Of a DNA stretch of 64,000 nt, positions 1 through 9,774 are shown piece by piece; within the stretch, counting starts at the first letter, position 1; each line of letters begins with the position of its first letter. Below the pieces are notes generated by a model, which worked only from the letters and a program-made list of their open reading frames with translations, had not been told where the DNA came from and made no database searches. Location: the NCBI GenBank assembly GCA_002401885.1, contig NVUL01000001.1, positions 32,966 to 96,965 on the forward strand, given 5' to 3'. The position numbers were made by a program, and so were the translations under genes. This DNA comes from SAR86 cluster bacterium (GTDB taxonomy: Bacteria; Pseudomonadota; Gammaproteobacteria; Pseudomonadales; Pseudohongiellaceae).

Positions 1-675
1 CTGCAACAGACCGATTCTATCCAAATACTCTACAGTCTGCAGCGTCGCATCCAGAATGGCCTTAGCCAAGTCAGCCTCGGGATCGAGAGGTAACGGAGTA
101 AGTCGGCTGAACATTAGTTTGTTATCGGAAATTAGCGACTGGCGAATACCGTTTCGCTGCCAGTTTACTAAGAGAAATTCTTCACTCGTTTCTAGACCGA
201 GCTCCCTAGCAACTTTACAAATAGCGAACGCGGGAGACGTAATGCTCTTGATGGACACCTGCTCTTGCAGAAGGAGTCGAACCCAGTTGTCTACATTCCT
301 AGTTTGGGTTATCGCACTGAACAGAACCCTATCGTCACGGCGTCCGGTTTTTTCTCTACCAAGCACCTTGGCGGAACGAAACTCGACGTTTCGAAAATGC
401 TGCTCAAGCTTCCTAGTCAGGAATGATTTTCTGTCGTAGGGGCTTACATGGACAACTTTCTCCACTATAAAGTCTTCGGCAGGAGAATCTACAACCAGGG
501 ATATTTGCGTAAGTGACTCGTCGATGATGTAGGTTCTAAATTTGTCGTGACCAACATCATCGTCGATAAATACACCTAGCCTCATCAGACGGTCATTATC
601 CAGGCCATACACAGTCAATCCCTCAAAATTTATGAGGATTATGCGCTTCTCTGATGATGAGCCGAGACCTAACAT
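1..675 (-). CDS. Unidentified MSHA-operon protein, possibly PilM/GspL-like (partial)
   Basis: An open frame runs from an ATG at 675 without a stop to the window edge (225 codons visible), 19 bases after the mshG stop, so it is very likely the next gene of the pilus operon. The N-terminus (MLGLGSSSEKR) has no signal peptide. Alternating short beta-like stretches and an absence of long hydrophobic segments would fit an actin-like cytoplasmic protein of the PilM/GspL/MshI kind, but I see no diagnostic motif. The C-terminus is missing. Its role in MSHA pilus assembly is inferred from position only. Confidence 0.6.
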   Translation of the reverse strand, partial: MLGLGSSSEKRIILINFEGLTVYGLDNDRLMRLGVFIDDDVGHDKFRTYIIDESLTQISLVVDSPAEDFIVEKVVHVSPYDRKSFLTRKLEQHFRNVEFRSAKVLGREKTGRRDDRVLFSAITQTRNVDNWVRLLLQEQVSIKSITSPAFAICKVARELGLETSEEFLLVNWQRNGIRQSLISDNKLMFSRLTPLPLDPEADLAKAILDATLQTVEYLDRIGLLQ

Positions 676-694
676 TACTTTCCCTACCCTTTCC

Positions 695-1900
695 TTAAAT
701 CGCCATATTGCTAATGGAGCTGTAAACTGGGCCCATGACCGACAGCATCACCCAGCCTAGAATGGCACCTAAAAGAACTGTCATTGCCGGCTGAATCATG
801 GCCTGTACTTTGTCGATTGAATCTTTAATATCACGCTCGTAAAAATAACTTACGTTCAACAACGCATTGTCCAACTGGCCGGTAGCCTCGCCAACTTTTA
901 TCATTCTTACAACTAAGGGAGGGAATAGCCCGGTATTGCGAAAACTTGTGGACACTCCCTTACCTTCCTGAATCTCATCGCGCGCCTTGCTCAAGGCATG
1001 ACGAATAGCTTCATTGCCCGAGGCACGCTCGGTAATCTCTATACACTTTAGGACGGGAATACCCGCCTTGTACAGCATCGCGAACAAATTGGCGAAACGC
1101 GACAATATAATTTTCTTCAATACCGGCCCAATCTGCCATGCCCGTAGCTTGAACGAATCGACCTGATAGCGCGCCTCGTAGCTCACGCTGGTTGAAGTTT
1201 TAATAGCAGCCCACATAGCCATTGGTACTAATGTAAATAGGTACCAGAAGTTAACAAAGAAATTCGAGGTAGCTATCAGCAGTTTCGTATGAGTAGGTAA
1301 TTCTTGACCGATGCCCTCTATAAAACTTACCAGTTGGGGCACCAGATAGACCATTAGAAAACCCACCACTGCCATCACTACCGCTCCTACGAATACTGGA
1401 AATATAAGCAACTTCTTAGTCGTGTTAATCAACTCATCATGCCATTTAATCATCTCGTTCAAGGAGAGGAATACATCGGGCAGCTGCCCGCTCTCTTCAC
1501 CTGCGGCAATCAAGTTACTAAACATGTCATCGAAAACTTTGGGATGCTCACCCAGAGCCTGCGAAAGTGTCATGCCCCCCTCAATGTCATCAATCACCTG
1601 CCCGATGACACGCCGAAAACTTGCCTGTTCAACGCTATCACGTAGATCGACAAGTCCATCGATTATCGAAACGCCAGAACGGGTTAATTGCTCCATGTGA
1701 AAACAGAAATTGATTAGGTCGATTCGTCGAATCGCACCACCGCCGAATAGGCTTCTCTTTTCTTCGACAAATTTGCATTTGATCAGGTCCATGCCCATTC
1801 GACTGAGCCGAAATTCGAGATCATTCTCGTTCGAGGCATCTAATGTCCCAAACTGATTTCGACCTTTGCTGTCGATTGCCTTGTAACTGAAGAGTGACAT
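695..1900 (-). CDS. mshG: MSHA biogenesis protein MshG (PilC/GspF-type inner-membrane platform)
   Basis: This 401-residue protein is of the usual length for the GspF/PilC family, the polytopic platform that couples the cytoplasmic assembly ATPase to pilin polymerisation. Two repeated GspF domains (about residues 65-190 and 270-395) are visible; each contains a G-x-S-I or G-I-P-V segment followed by a GEESGQL or GEATGQL motif, and each ends in a long hydrophobic helix. Another hydrophobic segment lies near residues 210-230. It begins 7 bases after the mshE stop, so the ATPase and its membrane partner are encoded side by side. Assignment to MshG rather than a generic PilC rests on the neighbouring MSHA-type genes. 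Confidence 0.88.
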   Translation of the reverse strand: MSLFSYKAIDSKGRNQFGTLDASNENDLEFRLSRMGMDLIKCKFVEEKRSLFGGGAIRRIDLINFCFHMEQLTRSGVSIIDGLVDLRDSVEQASFRRVIGQVIDDIEGGMTLSQALGEHPKVFDDMFSNLIAAGEESGQLPDVFLSLNEMIKWHDELINTTKKLLIFPVFVGAVVMAVVGFLMVYLVPQLVSFIEGIGQELPTHTKLLIATSNFFVNFWYLFTLVPMAMWAAIKTSTSVSYEARYQVDSFKLRAWQIGPVLKKIILSRFANLFAMLYKAGIPVLKCIEITERASGNEAIRHALSKARDEIQEGKGVSTSFRNTGLFPPLVVRMIKVGEATGQLDNALLNVSYFYERDIKDSIDKVQAMIQPAMTVLLGAILGWVMLSVMGPVYSSISNMAI

Positions 1901-1907
1901 AGAATGC

Positions 1908-3626
1908 TTAGTCTCCTAGTCTGTCGGTGAGATCTACGATACGAGTAATTTCATCCAGGCTAGTGGTACCATCGATAACGCGTCTACAGGCATCATCGGC
2001 AAGCGTCCTAAAGCCTTCCTCGGCAGCTGCCTGTTTGAGAGTATGAGCGGACGCATTCTCCGAGATAAGCCTTCGAAGATTGTCACTATTCTGCAGAATT
2101 TCAAGTATCGACGTACGTCCTTTGTAGCCAAGCCCAGAGCACTTAGTACAACCAACGGCCTGATATATTTGCGTTTGGGTGTCATTTGCATCGAGCTTGA
2201 GCAGCGTGCGCTCCAGATCACCAAGTTCTTGCGGCTGCTTGCATTCGGCGCAGAGTCTGCGCACTAGTCGCTGACCGATAATTCCAATCAGATTCGCTGA
2301 AAGAAGGTCTGGCAACACGTCGAGGTCCGTGAGTCGTGGCACTGAGCCGATCGCCGAGTTGGTATGCAGAGTTGAGAATACTTGATGGCCTGTCATCGCG
2401 GCACGGAAGGCCATTTCTGCTGTTACGTTGTCACGAATCTCACCCACCAGAATTACATCTGGGTCCTGACGCATCATTGAGCGAATGCCTTCCGCGAAAT
2501 CCATCTTGGCCGCTGCATTGATTGAAGATTGACGAATCATTGGCATCGGATATTCGACCGGGTCTTCCATAGTCATTATATTGATGGCCTCCGTGTTGAT
2601 GTGATTCAACACAGAATAGAGCGTGGTGGTCTTCCCGCTACCGGTAGGGCCAGTCACGAGAATAACGCCCTCCGGCTTGGCGAGCATCATCTTGATCGCA
2701 TATAGGTTCTCTTCGCTCAGGCCCAGCGATTCTAGGGGGACGATGCCCTTACGTCTGTCCAGAATTCTGAGCACGATGTTTTCACCGTGTGTAGTGGGCT
2801 GGGCAGCAACTCTGAAATCGATCTGTCTGCCGATCAATGTGAGAGAAATCCGCCCATCTTGTGGCGCTCTCGATTCGGCTATATTCATACCACTGATTAC
2901 CTTTAGCCGCACGACCATCGCTGCCCAATAGCTCTTGTGCAGACTTCTAATCTGACGCAGTACGCCGTCGACACGATAGCGAATTCTTAGAAAGGCTTCT
3001 TCCGGCTCGAAGTGAATATCCGAGGCCCCCTGTTGTACCGCATCTGCCATCAATGCGTTGATGAGACGTACCATGGGATGATGGTATTGGTCGCCCTCAG
3101 TCTGCAGATTATCTAGATCTATCTCGCCGGTTTCGATTTCTTCCAAAATTCCATCGATGGATAGATTGAAACCATAGATTTCTTCGATGGTGCCAGCTAT
3201 GTCAGTCTCGTTACCCAGCACTGGTTGAATCTGCAGCTTGCTATCATGCAGGGCGCGAATTTGATCGAGCGCAACAATATTGTAGGTGTCTGGCATCGCT
3301 ACCGTGAGTTCATGCAAAGCCGAGTTATATGAAAGTGGCAAAACCTTGTAGCGACGTGCAAGTTCTTGCGGAACCATTTTTATCGCGTCGGCATCGATTA
3401 CGGAGCCGGTTACATCGACAGTGGAGTAGCCGGTATTCTCACTCAAGGCATCTCGAATAATGGAATCTGTTACGAAACCTAAGTGGATAAGAACGGCGCC
3501 TATACGCTTTCCAAGATTCTCTTGCTCTAAGAGTGCGATCGTTAATTGATCCGGAGTGATAATTCCCTTCTCGATCAATGCATCACCGAGTTGTTTCTTA
3601 CCAGTAGATTTAGGTTTCTCACTCAT
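1908..3626 (-). CDS. mshE: MSHA biogenesis ATPase MshE (GspE/PilB family)
   Basis: This 572-residue secretion/pilus assembly ATPase powers pilus extension. The N-terminal MshEN domain shows two tandem motifs of the c-di-GMP-binding type (about residues 12-36 and 40-63; the second begins R-I-G). The catalytic domain has Walker A GPTGSGKT at 326-333, a downstream DPDVILVGEIRD Walker B region, and a conserved LHTNSA histidine box. A C-terminal four-cysteine zinc motif (LCAEC...GCTKC) is typical of GspE. The start overlaps the end of mshN by 8 bases, suggesting translational coupling. Cyclic di-GMP control of extension is known for Vibrio MshE; here it is an inference from the motifs. Confidence 0.92.
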   Translation of the reverse strand: MSEKPKSTGKKQLGDALIEKGIITPDQLTIALLEQENLGKRIGAVLIHLGFVTDSIIRDALSENTGYSTVDVTGSVIDADAIKMVPQELARRYKVLPLSYNSALHELTVAMPDTYNIVALDQIRALHDSKLQIQPVLGNETDIAGTIEEIYGFNLSIDGILEEIETGEIDLDNLQTEGDQYHHPMVRLINALMADAVQQGASDIHFEPEEAFLRIRYRVDGVLRQIRSLHKSYWAAMVVRLKVISGMNIAESRAPQDGRISLTLIGRQIDFRVAAQPTTHGENIVLRILDRRKGIVPLESLGLSEENLYAIKMMLAKPEGVILVTGPTGSGKTTTLYSVLNHINTEAINIMTMEDPVEYPMPMIRQSSINAAAKMDFAEGIRSMMRQDPDVILVGEIRDNVTAEMAFRAAMTGHQVFSTLHTNSAIGSVPRLTDLDVLPDLLSANLIGIIGQRLVRRLCAECKQPQELGDLERTLLKLDANDTQTQIYQAVGCTKCSGLGYKGRTSILEILQNSDNLRRLISENASAHTLKQAAAEEGFRTLADDACRRVIDGTTSLDEITRIVDLTDRLGD

Positions 3627-5430
3627 CGTTGCCGTTTCCTGCCATGTTCGCGAGGCGGCTTCTGACCGCAGTTAGATCGAATCCTGCTGGATGATTCGCT
3701 GAATAACCCAATGCTTCGCGATAGTAGTTCTGTGCCGGCTCACTCTGATTCAGGTGTTCCAGGCTCACCGCCAGGTTAAACGCGTAGTCTGGATTTACTA
3801 GACCATTTAGAAGCGCGTCGGACTTAGCCAACTGTAAAGCTCTGAAGTAGGCTTGCTGAGCCTCGGACCAGCGTTGATTCGATGCTAGAAAGTTGCCATA
3901 AGCATAGGAGAGTGCAGCAACATCTGGGTGCTCATTGAGTAAGCGTTTAAGTTCAGCCTCCTGCTCGGAGGGACTGCCCGCCGGCAATAGTTCCATTAAT
4001 CCTGCACGTGCAATCGGGTCACTAGGATTGCGCGCCAGTAATCTAGAGTAGAGATCCAGGGCTTCTGTTAAGTTTCCATTTCGCGCCGTAATATTTGCAA
4101 GACCTAACAATGCGTCGCGCTGCCTAGGATCGCTAGCTAGTGTCTGACGATACAACACTTCGGCCTGATCGAGAGAGCCCTGTTGATAGGCCGCATAGGC
4201 TCGATCCACATTCGGATCGACTATCGCAACAGTCTCCTGTTTCCTGAAGCTAATTAAATTTGTAGGCTCCGCCGATTGAACGCCAATATTGGCAACAGGC
4301 TGAATTATAACCTCAGACGCAACAGCAACTGTTGGAGTATCGCCGATGATTGTCGTGGCCGTTTCAGGCTGCGGCATCTCTTCCACTATTGTCTCGGGCT
4401 GTAAGTTTGCCGCACTTCGACTCGCCTCAGGTACAGCCAGGATCTCAAGCACCGGGAGTTCGATGAGAGTATCTGCCACTGACGCTACTGCAGAAGTATC
4501 GCCAGTTTCCACATCAACGCCTCCTGGGATGACCAATTTCTCCGGCACACTGTCTGCAATATTGACCGCCGCCGTCTCCTCGGCTTCAGTAACATTAACA
4601 GCGTCAATGGACAATTGATTCCCGTCCGCTTCTGAGGAGACTCCGTCATCCACAAATTCTGTTGTCGAGTAGCTTCCCGCTGGGATATTGAACGTCGATT
4701 CCTGATTTAGAGAGACATAGAAATAAGCGGAAAGCGCAACAACAACGAGCCCTGATACGCCGCCTGCTGCGACCCTCATATTGACGTTTTTTAGTAGCGG
4801 TGACTTCTTTGCGGCGAAAACACTGCGGGCGGTTCTTCGCCCGGGCTCGTCTCTATCCCTCGCTCGCTCTCTAGCCTGCTCTGCACCCTTGGCGATCACG
4901 CGAGAATTCTGCATCTTGACAGATTTTACTGAGCCCGATGCCCCAACTATCGCTGTATCTGGGGCCGCCTCTTCGCCGGTAGTTGTATTGTCCTCTTCGC
5001 TCTCAAAACTATCGAAGTCGAAGGCCCCGTGCACAGATTTTGGTTCTTGCTGTTGTTCTGGCTCGGGCGATGCTTTCTCAACACTAGCCGCATCTCCACG
5101 GGAAGGACTTTGTTCTAAATCCGTGTCACTGCCGGCCGCGGATTCTTTAGCAGCTCCAACCGAAGTTGGCAGCACATAATCATCTTCGTCTTCAAATTTG
5201 ATTGCGGCTTCGAGGTTGGGTACAGCCGAACGCGTAGAAACTTCTTCTATGGCTTCCATGCTGAGTTTGATTTCAGATGCGGGGGAATCTTCCGAAACTT
5301 TTTCGGCCACTACACTCGCCTGCTGCGTTACATCAGCGGCGGCAGGAACAGCTTCTTCGGACTTATTCTCTTGCGCGGCCTTCTTCTTCGCTTCCTCGGC
5401 CTTGCGCAGCGCGTCCATCAATAAACTCAT
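3619..5430 (-). CDS. mshN: MSHA biogenesis protein MshN (TPR protein, inner membrane)
   Basis: The N-terminus MSLLMDALRKAEEAKKK is the hallmark of MshN-type proteins. A long acidic, low-complexity segment (about 20-210) follows, then one membrane helix (about 225-245), a second acidic linker, and a C-terminal block of tetratricopeptide repeats (about 410-600, e.g. AYAAYQQGSLDQAEVLYRQ). The expected topology is a cytoplasmic N-terminus and periplasmic TPR domain. The gene lies between the secretin gene and mshE. At 603 residues it is longer than many MshN proteins, mainly through the disordered linkers. A structural or scaffold role is known for the family; binding partners are not visible here. 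Confidence 0.82.
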   Translation of the reverse strand: MSLLMDALRKAEEAKKKAAQENKSEEAVPAAADVTQQASVVAEKVSEDSPASEIKLSMEAIEEVSTRSAVPNLEAAIKFEDEDDYVLPTSVGAAKESAAGSDTDLEQSPSRGDAASVEKASPEPEQQQEPKSVHGAFDFDSFESEEDNTTTGEEAAPDTAIVGASGSVKSVKMQNSRVIAKGAEQARERARDRDEPGRRTARSVFAAKKSPLLKNVNMRVAAGGVSGLVVVALSAYFYVSLNQESTFNIPAGSYSTTEFVDDGVSSEADGNQLSIDAVNVTEAEETAAVNIADSVPEKLVIPGGVDVETGDTSAVASVADTLIELPVLEILAVPEASRSAANLQPETIVEEMPQPETATTIIGDTPTVAVASEVIIQPVANIGVQSAEPTNLISFRKQETVAIVDPNVDRAYAAYQQGSLDQAEVLYRQTLASDPRQRDALLGLANITARNGNLTEALDLYSRLLARNPSDPIARAGLMELLPAGSPSEQEAELKRLLNEHPDVAALSYAYGNFLASNQRWSEAQQAYFRALQLAKSDALLNGLVNPDYAFNLAVSLEHLNQSEPAQNYYREALGYSANHPAGFDLTAVRSRLANMAGNGNDE

Positions 5431-5465
5431 GGAGTCTTCTCAGTTAATTCGTGGTGACGTCGTCT

Positions 5466-7073
5466 TTAGAATGCTAGCCGAGCATTCCGGCTGGTATCAG
5501 AATTTGAAGCCGTTGGAAGATACTCTCTAAAATTCTCAAAATCACCCTCTATGCTAGGCTGCCTAATAACAACCGGACGGATGAAAATAATTAGCTCTGT
5601 CTTGACCAAGTTTTCATCTTTCTGGCTAAACAAATTGCCTACAATTGGAAGACGGTTCAGTCCGGGCAAACCTGAGTTGCTGTTCTCGACCGTGTCTTGC
5701 ATCAAACCACCTAGAATCGCTATCTGCCCACTTTCGACTTTTAGTATGGATTCAATCTCGCGAATCTGAACCTCCGGTATCTGGTTGATGACGTTCTCCT
5801 GAGCCAAGGCAGGGTTCGGGTCATTAACGAAACGAATTATGCGGGATATAGTCGGTCGTACGTTCAGCGTGACTTGATCGTTCTCGCTTATCTGCGGAGT
5901 CACCGCCATCGTAAAGCCGATGGGAACACTATGGACTTCACTAGTGAAGACGGTCGGAGTTCCTGGGCCGGCCGCACTCGCCGCGACGCCGGGCTCGACC
6001 GAGATCGTAAAATAAATTCTGCTGTCGACAACTCTGAGCATCGCCGTTTGATTATTGAGAGCCATAATCTTCGGGCTAGACAATACTTTCGTTTCACCGA
6101 ACTGAGATAGTAACCTAACCGTTGAGGTGATCGCATCAGGCCCTGCCGACTTGTCTATGGTTAAGACATTTGTTGGCGTAGAAGCCAAGTTTAGGCCCAG
6201 TAAATCCTGGGTAAAGCTTACCTGTCCGTTATCTCTCGCGAGCAGGGACCAATCAACTCCAGACTGGAATCGATCATTTAGATTTACTTCAACGATAGTC
6301 GCCTCAATCAGCACCTGATAAAGAGCTCGGGTTCGAACCGTCTCGATAAAGGTGAAGACGTCTTCATGCTGGCGGTTCGTTGCGCGAACAGTGACCAGGC
6401 CGCTCTCAGGACTCATTATAATGGAACTGCTACTATCACCCTCTGCACTTTCGCCAAGTATAGTCGCTAAGTTAGATTCCAACATCTGCCAAAAATCATT
6501 ATTTGAAACTTGGCTTAACGTCGAAGTGGAAGTATTGGTTTCATCGCCTCCTACGCCAGAGGCTACCGCAACTGTAGACTGCGCATTCCTAGCTACGTTG
6601 ACATAGTCGATTCGGTAGTTACGCAACTCTGGTAGGTCGGCCTCTACAGTCAGATAGTCTTCGCGCTCGAAATCCCAGACTATTGATACCTGCCTAGCGA
6701 GCCGATCGAGAATTTGCGGCAGGGTCTGATCAATCGCGTTCAAGCTAACAGAGCCGGTTACTGCGGAGTGCACATCGATATTGATGTCCGCGTCTCTCGC
6801 CATAGCGAATAGCAGCTGCCTAACCTCGACATCTTGTACAACCACCGAATAGAGCGCTAAGGGTGCTTCCGATTGCGGGGCAGTTACTGCGGGCAATGGC
6901 CTGACGATATTTGGGATGTTTGATTCGGGAGCCGCTTCAGGCGCGGCGAGGTGCCTGCCATCGACGGGTCGTTCCCCGATGGCGTCCGCGGGGTCAAACT
7001 GCAATGTGTCACAAGCCGAGAGCAGCGCTAAACTAAAGGCGATGCTCAAAATTTTTCGATCAACGTTCAACAT
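5466..7073 (-). CDS. mshL: MSHA secretin MshL (outer-membrane pore lipoprotein)
   Basis: This is a secretin of the PilQ/GspD superfamily forming the outer-membrane channel for the pilus. The N-terminus has a lipoprotein signal ending in a lipobox-like LLSAC. An N0/STN-like region (about 75-150) and a C-terminal secretin domain (about 290-510) contain the family segments VLSSPKIMALNNQTA and ILGGLMQDTVENSNSGLPGLNRLP. I take the ATG at 7073, which has GGAG eight bases upstream, giving 535 residues. An in-frame GTG at 7082 overlaps the mshM stop and is an alternative start. The gene is followed at 36 bases by mshN. Confidence 0.87.
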   Translation of the reverse strand: MLNVDRKILSIAFSLALLSACDTLQFDPADAIGERPVDGRHLAAPEAAPESNIPNIVRPLPAVTAPQSEAPLALYSVVVQDVEVRQLLFAMARDADINIDVHSAVTGSVSLNAIDQTLPQILDRLARQVSIVWDFEREDYLTVEADLPELRNYRIDYVNVARNAQSTVAVASGVGGDETNTSTSTLSQVSNNDFWQMLESNLATILGESAEGDSSSSIIMSPESGLVTVRATNRQHEDVFTFIETVRTRALYQVLIEATIVEVNLNDRFQSGVDWSLLARDNGQVSFTQDLLGLNLASTPTNVLTIDKSAGPDAITSTVRLLSQFGETKVLSSPKIMALNNQTAMLRVVDSRIYFTISVEPGVAASAAGPGTPTVFTSEVHSVPIGFTMAVTPQISENDQVTLNVRPTISRIIRFVNDPNPALAQENVINQIPEVQIREIESILKVESGQIAILGGLMQDTVENSNSGLPGLNRLPIVGNLFSQKDENLVKTELIIFIRPVVIRQPSIEGDFENFREYLPTASNSDTSRNARLAF

Positions 7074-7078
7074 ACAGA

Positions 7079-8803
7079 TCACTCCAGGATCAGGCCGGCA
7101 ATGCTATTGTTTATGTTGCATTCAACACTGCTCATATTCTGCACAAAAGGTTCGAATTCATAGATAGTCGCTGGAAGCCCCTCGATAAAATCTTGCGCAA
7201 GACTTACGCCGTCGAAATTCCCATACTTGATAGTCCAATAACTACGGTTGCTGTTGCTGGACATACAGACGTAACTGTCAGCCAGATAATCATGCTCGTC
7301 GAGTATTTGTAGGAATGATTCTGCAAATTCCAAATTGCTAGCATCCCCAGAAAGGAACTGCACGGTATATCCGCCACCTTCAGAACTCCTCAGCCAGTCG
7401 ATAGATGCAAGCACGCGATTCTGCAGCTTGCCTCCTGATGCCGATCTGCCGAAACCCATTTCAGCGGGAGTGAGCTGTTGCTCTGCAGGCGTGGCCACGA
7501 TGTTATTAACCCAACCAGGCTGAACAAATCCTTCTGCCAGGCTAGGCTCAATACGTACGACTTCCTCGGGAGCAACTGCAATTCGAGCTCGGCTTGCCCT
7601 CTCGGCGCCATCTACTAACCCTGCTGCGACTGTAGCTGCATGTGCTGCTACGTTTAGCTGATTAACGTCACCTTCAACCGGCATGGGAGGGAACTGAGGC
7701 TTCTGAGACTGTGGCCATTGTTCTTGCTCGAGTTCTACGACTATTTCTTCATCACCATCTTCGACGATTGATATGCGGACAGGATTGCTTGCTGGCTGTT
7801 GTTCCAGGAACTTGCCGCTAAACTGATCAATCACTTGTGACTGCATTGCTATGCTACCCGCCTGCGGCCAGACAACGAACGCAACTGCCAAAACAGCGGC
7901 CAACATACCAGCACTAACTACACGCAGAGGTGAAAACAGGGTACGCAGCGCTGCGGTTAGGTAGTCGCTATCGCAGATGGCTGCCCATACATGATGCGCA
8001 GTGATTAGCGGAGACGTGCCCCCGTTTAATTCACTGCCAGCTAGCACGTCCTCGGCAAATGCAGCCAGCAGTGCCTTATCTACAAGTATATTAATACGTC
8101 GCGTAAGGCCTCCCGAGGCCTTCGACACTAGCCATTCGGCACTTCTCGTAAGCAACTGTGGACAGGGACAACCTGCAGCTCCCAGACGAAAACGCACATA
8201 TTCCGACAGTTCATTCGTAGTCAGCGGATTCAGGTGAAAACTATGAGTGATACGCTCGCGAAGCTGACGTATATTCTTCGAGCTCAGATTCTTATCCAGT
8301 TCAGGTTGACCGAAAAGAATAATCTGCATCAACTTGTCGACTTGTGTTTCGAGATTACTGAACAGCCGAATCTCTTCCAGAGTTTCTACCGACATACCCT
8401 GAGCTTCTTCGATGATAACGAGGACTCTTCTATTCGCCGTATGCTGTTTGATAAGGTAATTTTGTAGCTGCTGCATAACCAACAGCTTCGATGTATCGCG
8501 TCTCACCGGCAGCTTCAATTCAAATGCGATGGCATACAGAACTTCATCTGGACTGAGCCTAGGGTTAGCGAGGTAGACAATTTCTGTGGTTTCCGGCAAA
8601 CGTTCTTCCAGCATGCGGCAGAGCATCGTTTTTCCGCTGCCAACCTCGCCTACTACCTTGAGAATTCCTTCGCCACTCTCGATTGCAAATAGCATTGCAT
8701 CGAGCACTACGCCCCTACCCTGATTGCCACCGGAAAAAAACAACGATGTGTCGGGCGTAATACGGAACGGATGTCTTTCGAGTGAAAAATAATCCAAGTA
8801 CAT
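7079..8803 (-). CDS. mshM: MSHA biogenesis protein MshM: ExeA-like AAA ATPase with C-terminal SPOR-like domain
   Basis: An ATPase of the ExeA/GspA type, which helps secretin assembly through the peptidoglycan. The start MYLDYFSLERHPF is typical of the family, and an AGGAG lies nine bases upstream of the ATG at 8803; an upstream in-frame start is less likely. Walker A GEVGSGKT is at 52-59 and a Walker B-like VLVIIEEAQ near 115. One membrane helix (about 300-320) separates the cytoplasmic ATPase from a periplasmic part ending in a SPOR-like fold (about 460-555; YTVQFLSG, then YWTIKYGNF). SPOR domains bind denuded glycan in septal peptidoglycan. It is the first gene of the pilus operon and its stop touches the mshL start. 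Confidence 0.84.
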   Translation of the reverse strand: MYLDYFSLERHPFRITPDTSLFFSGGNQGRGVVLDAMLFAIESGEGILKVVGEVGSGKTMLCRMLEERLPETTEIVYLANPRLSPDEVLYAIAFELKLPVRRDTSKLLVMQQLQNYLIKQHTANRRVLVIIEEAQGMSVETLEEIRLFSNLETQVDKLMQIILFGQPELDKNLSSKNIRQLRERITHSFHLNPLTTNELSEYVRFRLGAAGCPCPQLLTRSAEWLVSKASGGLTRRINILVDKALLAAFAEDVLAGSELNGGTSPLITAHHVWAAICDSDYLTAALRTLFSPLRVVSAGMLAAVLAVAFVVWPQAGSIAMQSQVIDQFSGKFLEQQPASNPVRISIVEDGDEEIVVELEQEQWPQSQKPQFPPMPVEGDVNQLNVAAHAATVAAGLVDGAERASRARIAVAPEEVVRIEPSLAEGFVQPGWVNNIVATPAEQQLTPAEMGFGRSASGGKLQNRVLASIDWLRSSEGGGYTVQFLSGDASNLEFAESFLQILDEHDYLADSYVCMSSNSNRSYWTIKYGNFDGVSLAQDFIEGLPATIYEFEPFVQNMSSVECNINNSIAGLILE

Positions 8804-9000
8804 TTTTGCGTGGCTCCTGCCAGATACAGACTCTAAGCACAGACACATTTCGCGCGCCCAACACCAAGGCCTGATAAAAAAAACCAGTTCTAGTCATAGT
8901 ATCGGGCAGGTTCAGGAGAAATTGACTAAAATCGCGGGATTTAACCGCCTTTTTGGGGTCGAGGACGCAATTGAGACAGATTGCGGGAGAATCAGGGAAT

Positions 9001-9660
9001 TCAGGGGTTTGTCTCTTCTCCCAATTCGAATTCTGCAAGGATTTGTGACTCATTACGGGCATCCTCAACCCAAACGGATAAAGCGGTATTTTGCTGCATT
9101 GTTCTTATGTATTCCTGGCTGGAATCGGAAAGCTCAATGCCATAGGTAGTGAGGCGCATTACGATAGGCGCGAACATACAATCGGCCACAGAAAACTCCC
9201 CGAAGAGATATTCGCCGCGCGGAAAGAACTTAGCCCTCGCATCGCTAAACAGCTGGTCCACCCGTCTACAGTCTGCTTCGGCCGCCGCAGTGATCTCTAG
9301 TCTCTTTCGAGCTCTGCAGTTCATGGGCATCTCGGAACGAATCGCCATGAAGCCGGAATGCATCTCGCTACAATAGGCGCGGCATAGTGCGCGCTCCTCA
9401 ATGTTCCTGGGCCAAGCCGACCCTTGTAGGTATTTTTCTGATACATACTCACAAATAGCCAGTGAATCCCAGATTGTGCTATCGCCATCCTTCAGCACAG
9501 GCACACGCAGCGTTGGCGAATACTGCGCAAGCTCCTGCTGGTACCCCTCGGTAAAGAGCGCAATGCAAATTTCCTCGAAAGGGATATCGAAGTGCTTTAG
9601 CAACAGCCAAGGCCGCAGCGACCAAGCTGAATAGTTCTTGCTACCGATAACTAGTTGCAC
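9001..9660 (-). CDS. Glutathione S-transferase family protein
   Basis: This 219-residue protein is of normal GST length. The thioredoxin-like N-terminal half begins MQLVIGSKNYSAWSLRPW and carries the cis-proline glutathione-site segment RVPVLKDG, then the DSLAICEYV helix. The C-terminal half is alpha-helical and includes FSVADCMFAP, the typical N-capping and D-box region. The S-x-W-S/R pattern at the N-terminus places the likely catalytic serine near residue 11 or 14. Substrate is unknown; such proteins conjugate glutathione to electrophiles or act in stress responses. It stands alone: a terminator lies upstream at 9705-9746, and the pilus operon starts downstream. Confidence 0.86.
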   Translation of the reverse strand: MQLVIGSKNYSAWSLRPWLLLKHFDIPFEEICIALFTEGYQQELAQYSPTLRVPVLKDGDSTIWDSLAICEYVSEKYLQGSAWPRNIEERALCRAYCSEMHSGFMAIRSEMPMNCRARKRLEITAAAEADCRRVDQLFSDARAKFFPRGEYLFGEFSVADCMFAPIVMRLTTYGIELSDSSQEYIRTMQQNTALSVWVEDARNESQILAEFELGEETNP

Positions 9661-9704
9661 AATCGCTCCCCCACTCCCACTTTGTTGAAACTTCCTCTAC
9701 ATTA

Positions 9705-9746
9705 CAAAAAAAGCCTGACCATTGCGAAATGATCAGGCTTTTTTTG
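9705..9746. terminator. Bidirectional intrinsic terminator
   Basis: An inverted repeat built on GCCTGA/TCAGGC with an extended CATT/AATG stem is flanked by a run of A on the left and T on the right. It lies directly after the orphan PilB-type ATPase gene read on the minus strand. Confidence 0.85.
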
Positions 9747-9774
9747 CGGCGCTACAGACTTTAGAATCAACGCT

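Noticed and set aside
8804-9000. Sigma70 promoter for the pilus operon
   Set aside because: TACTAT-like sequence occurs near 8900 but no matching -35 element at a suitable distance could be supported.
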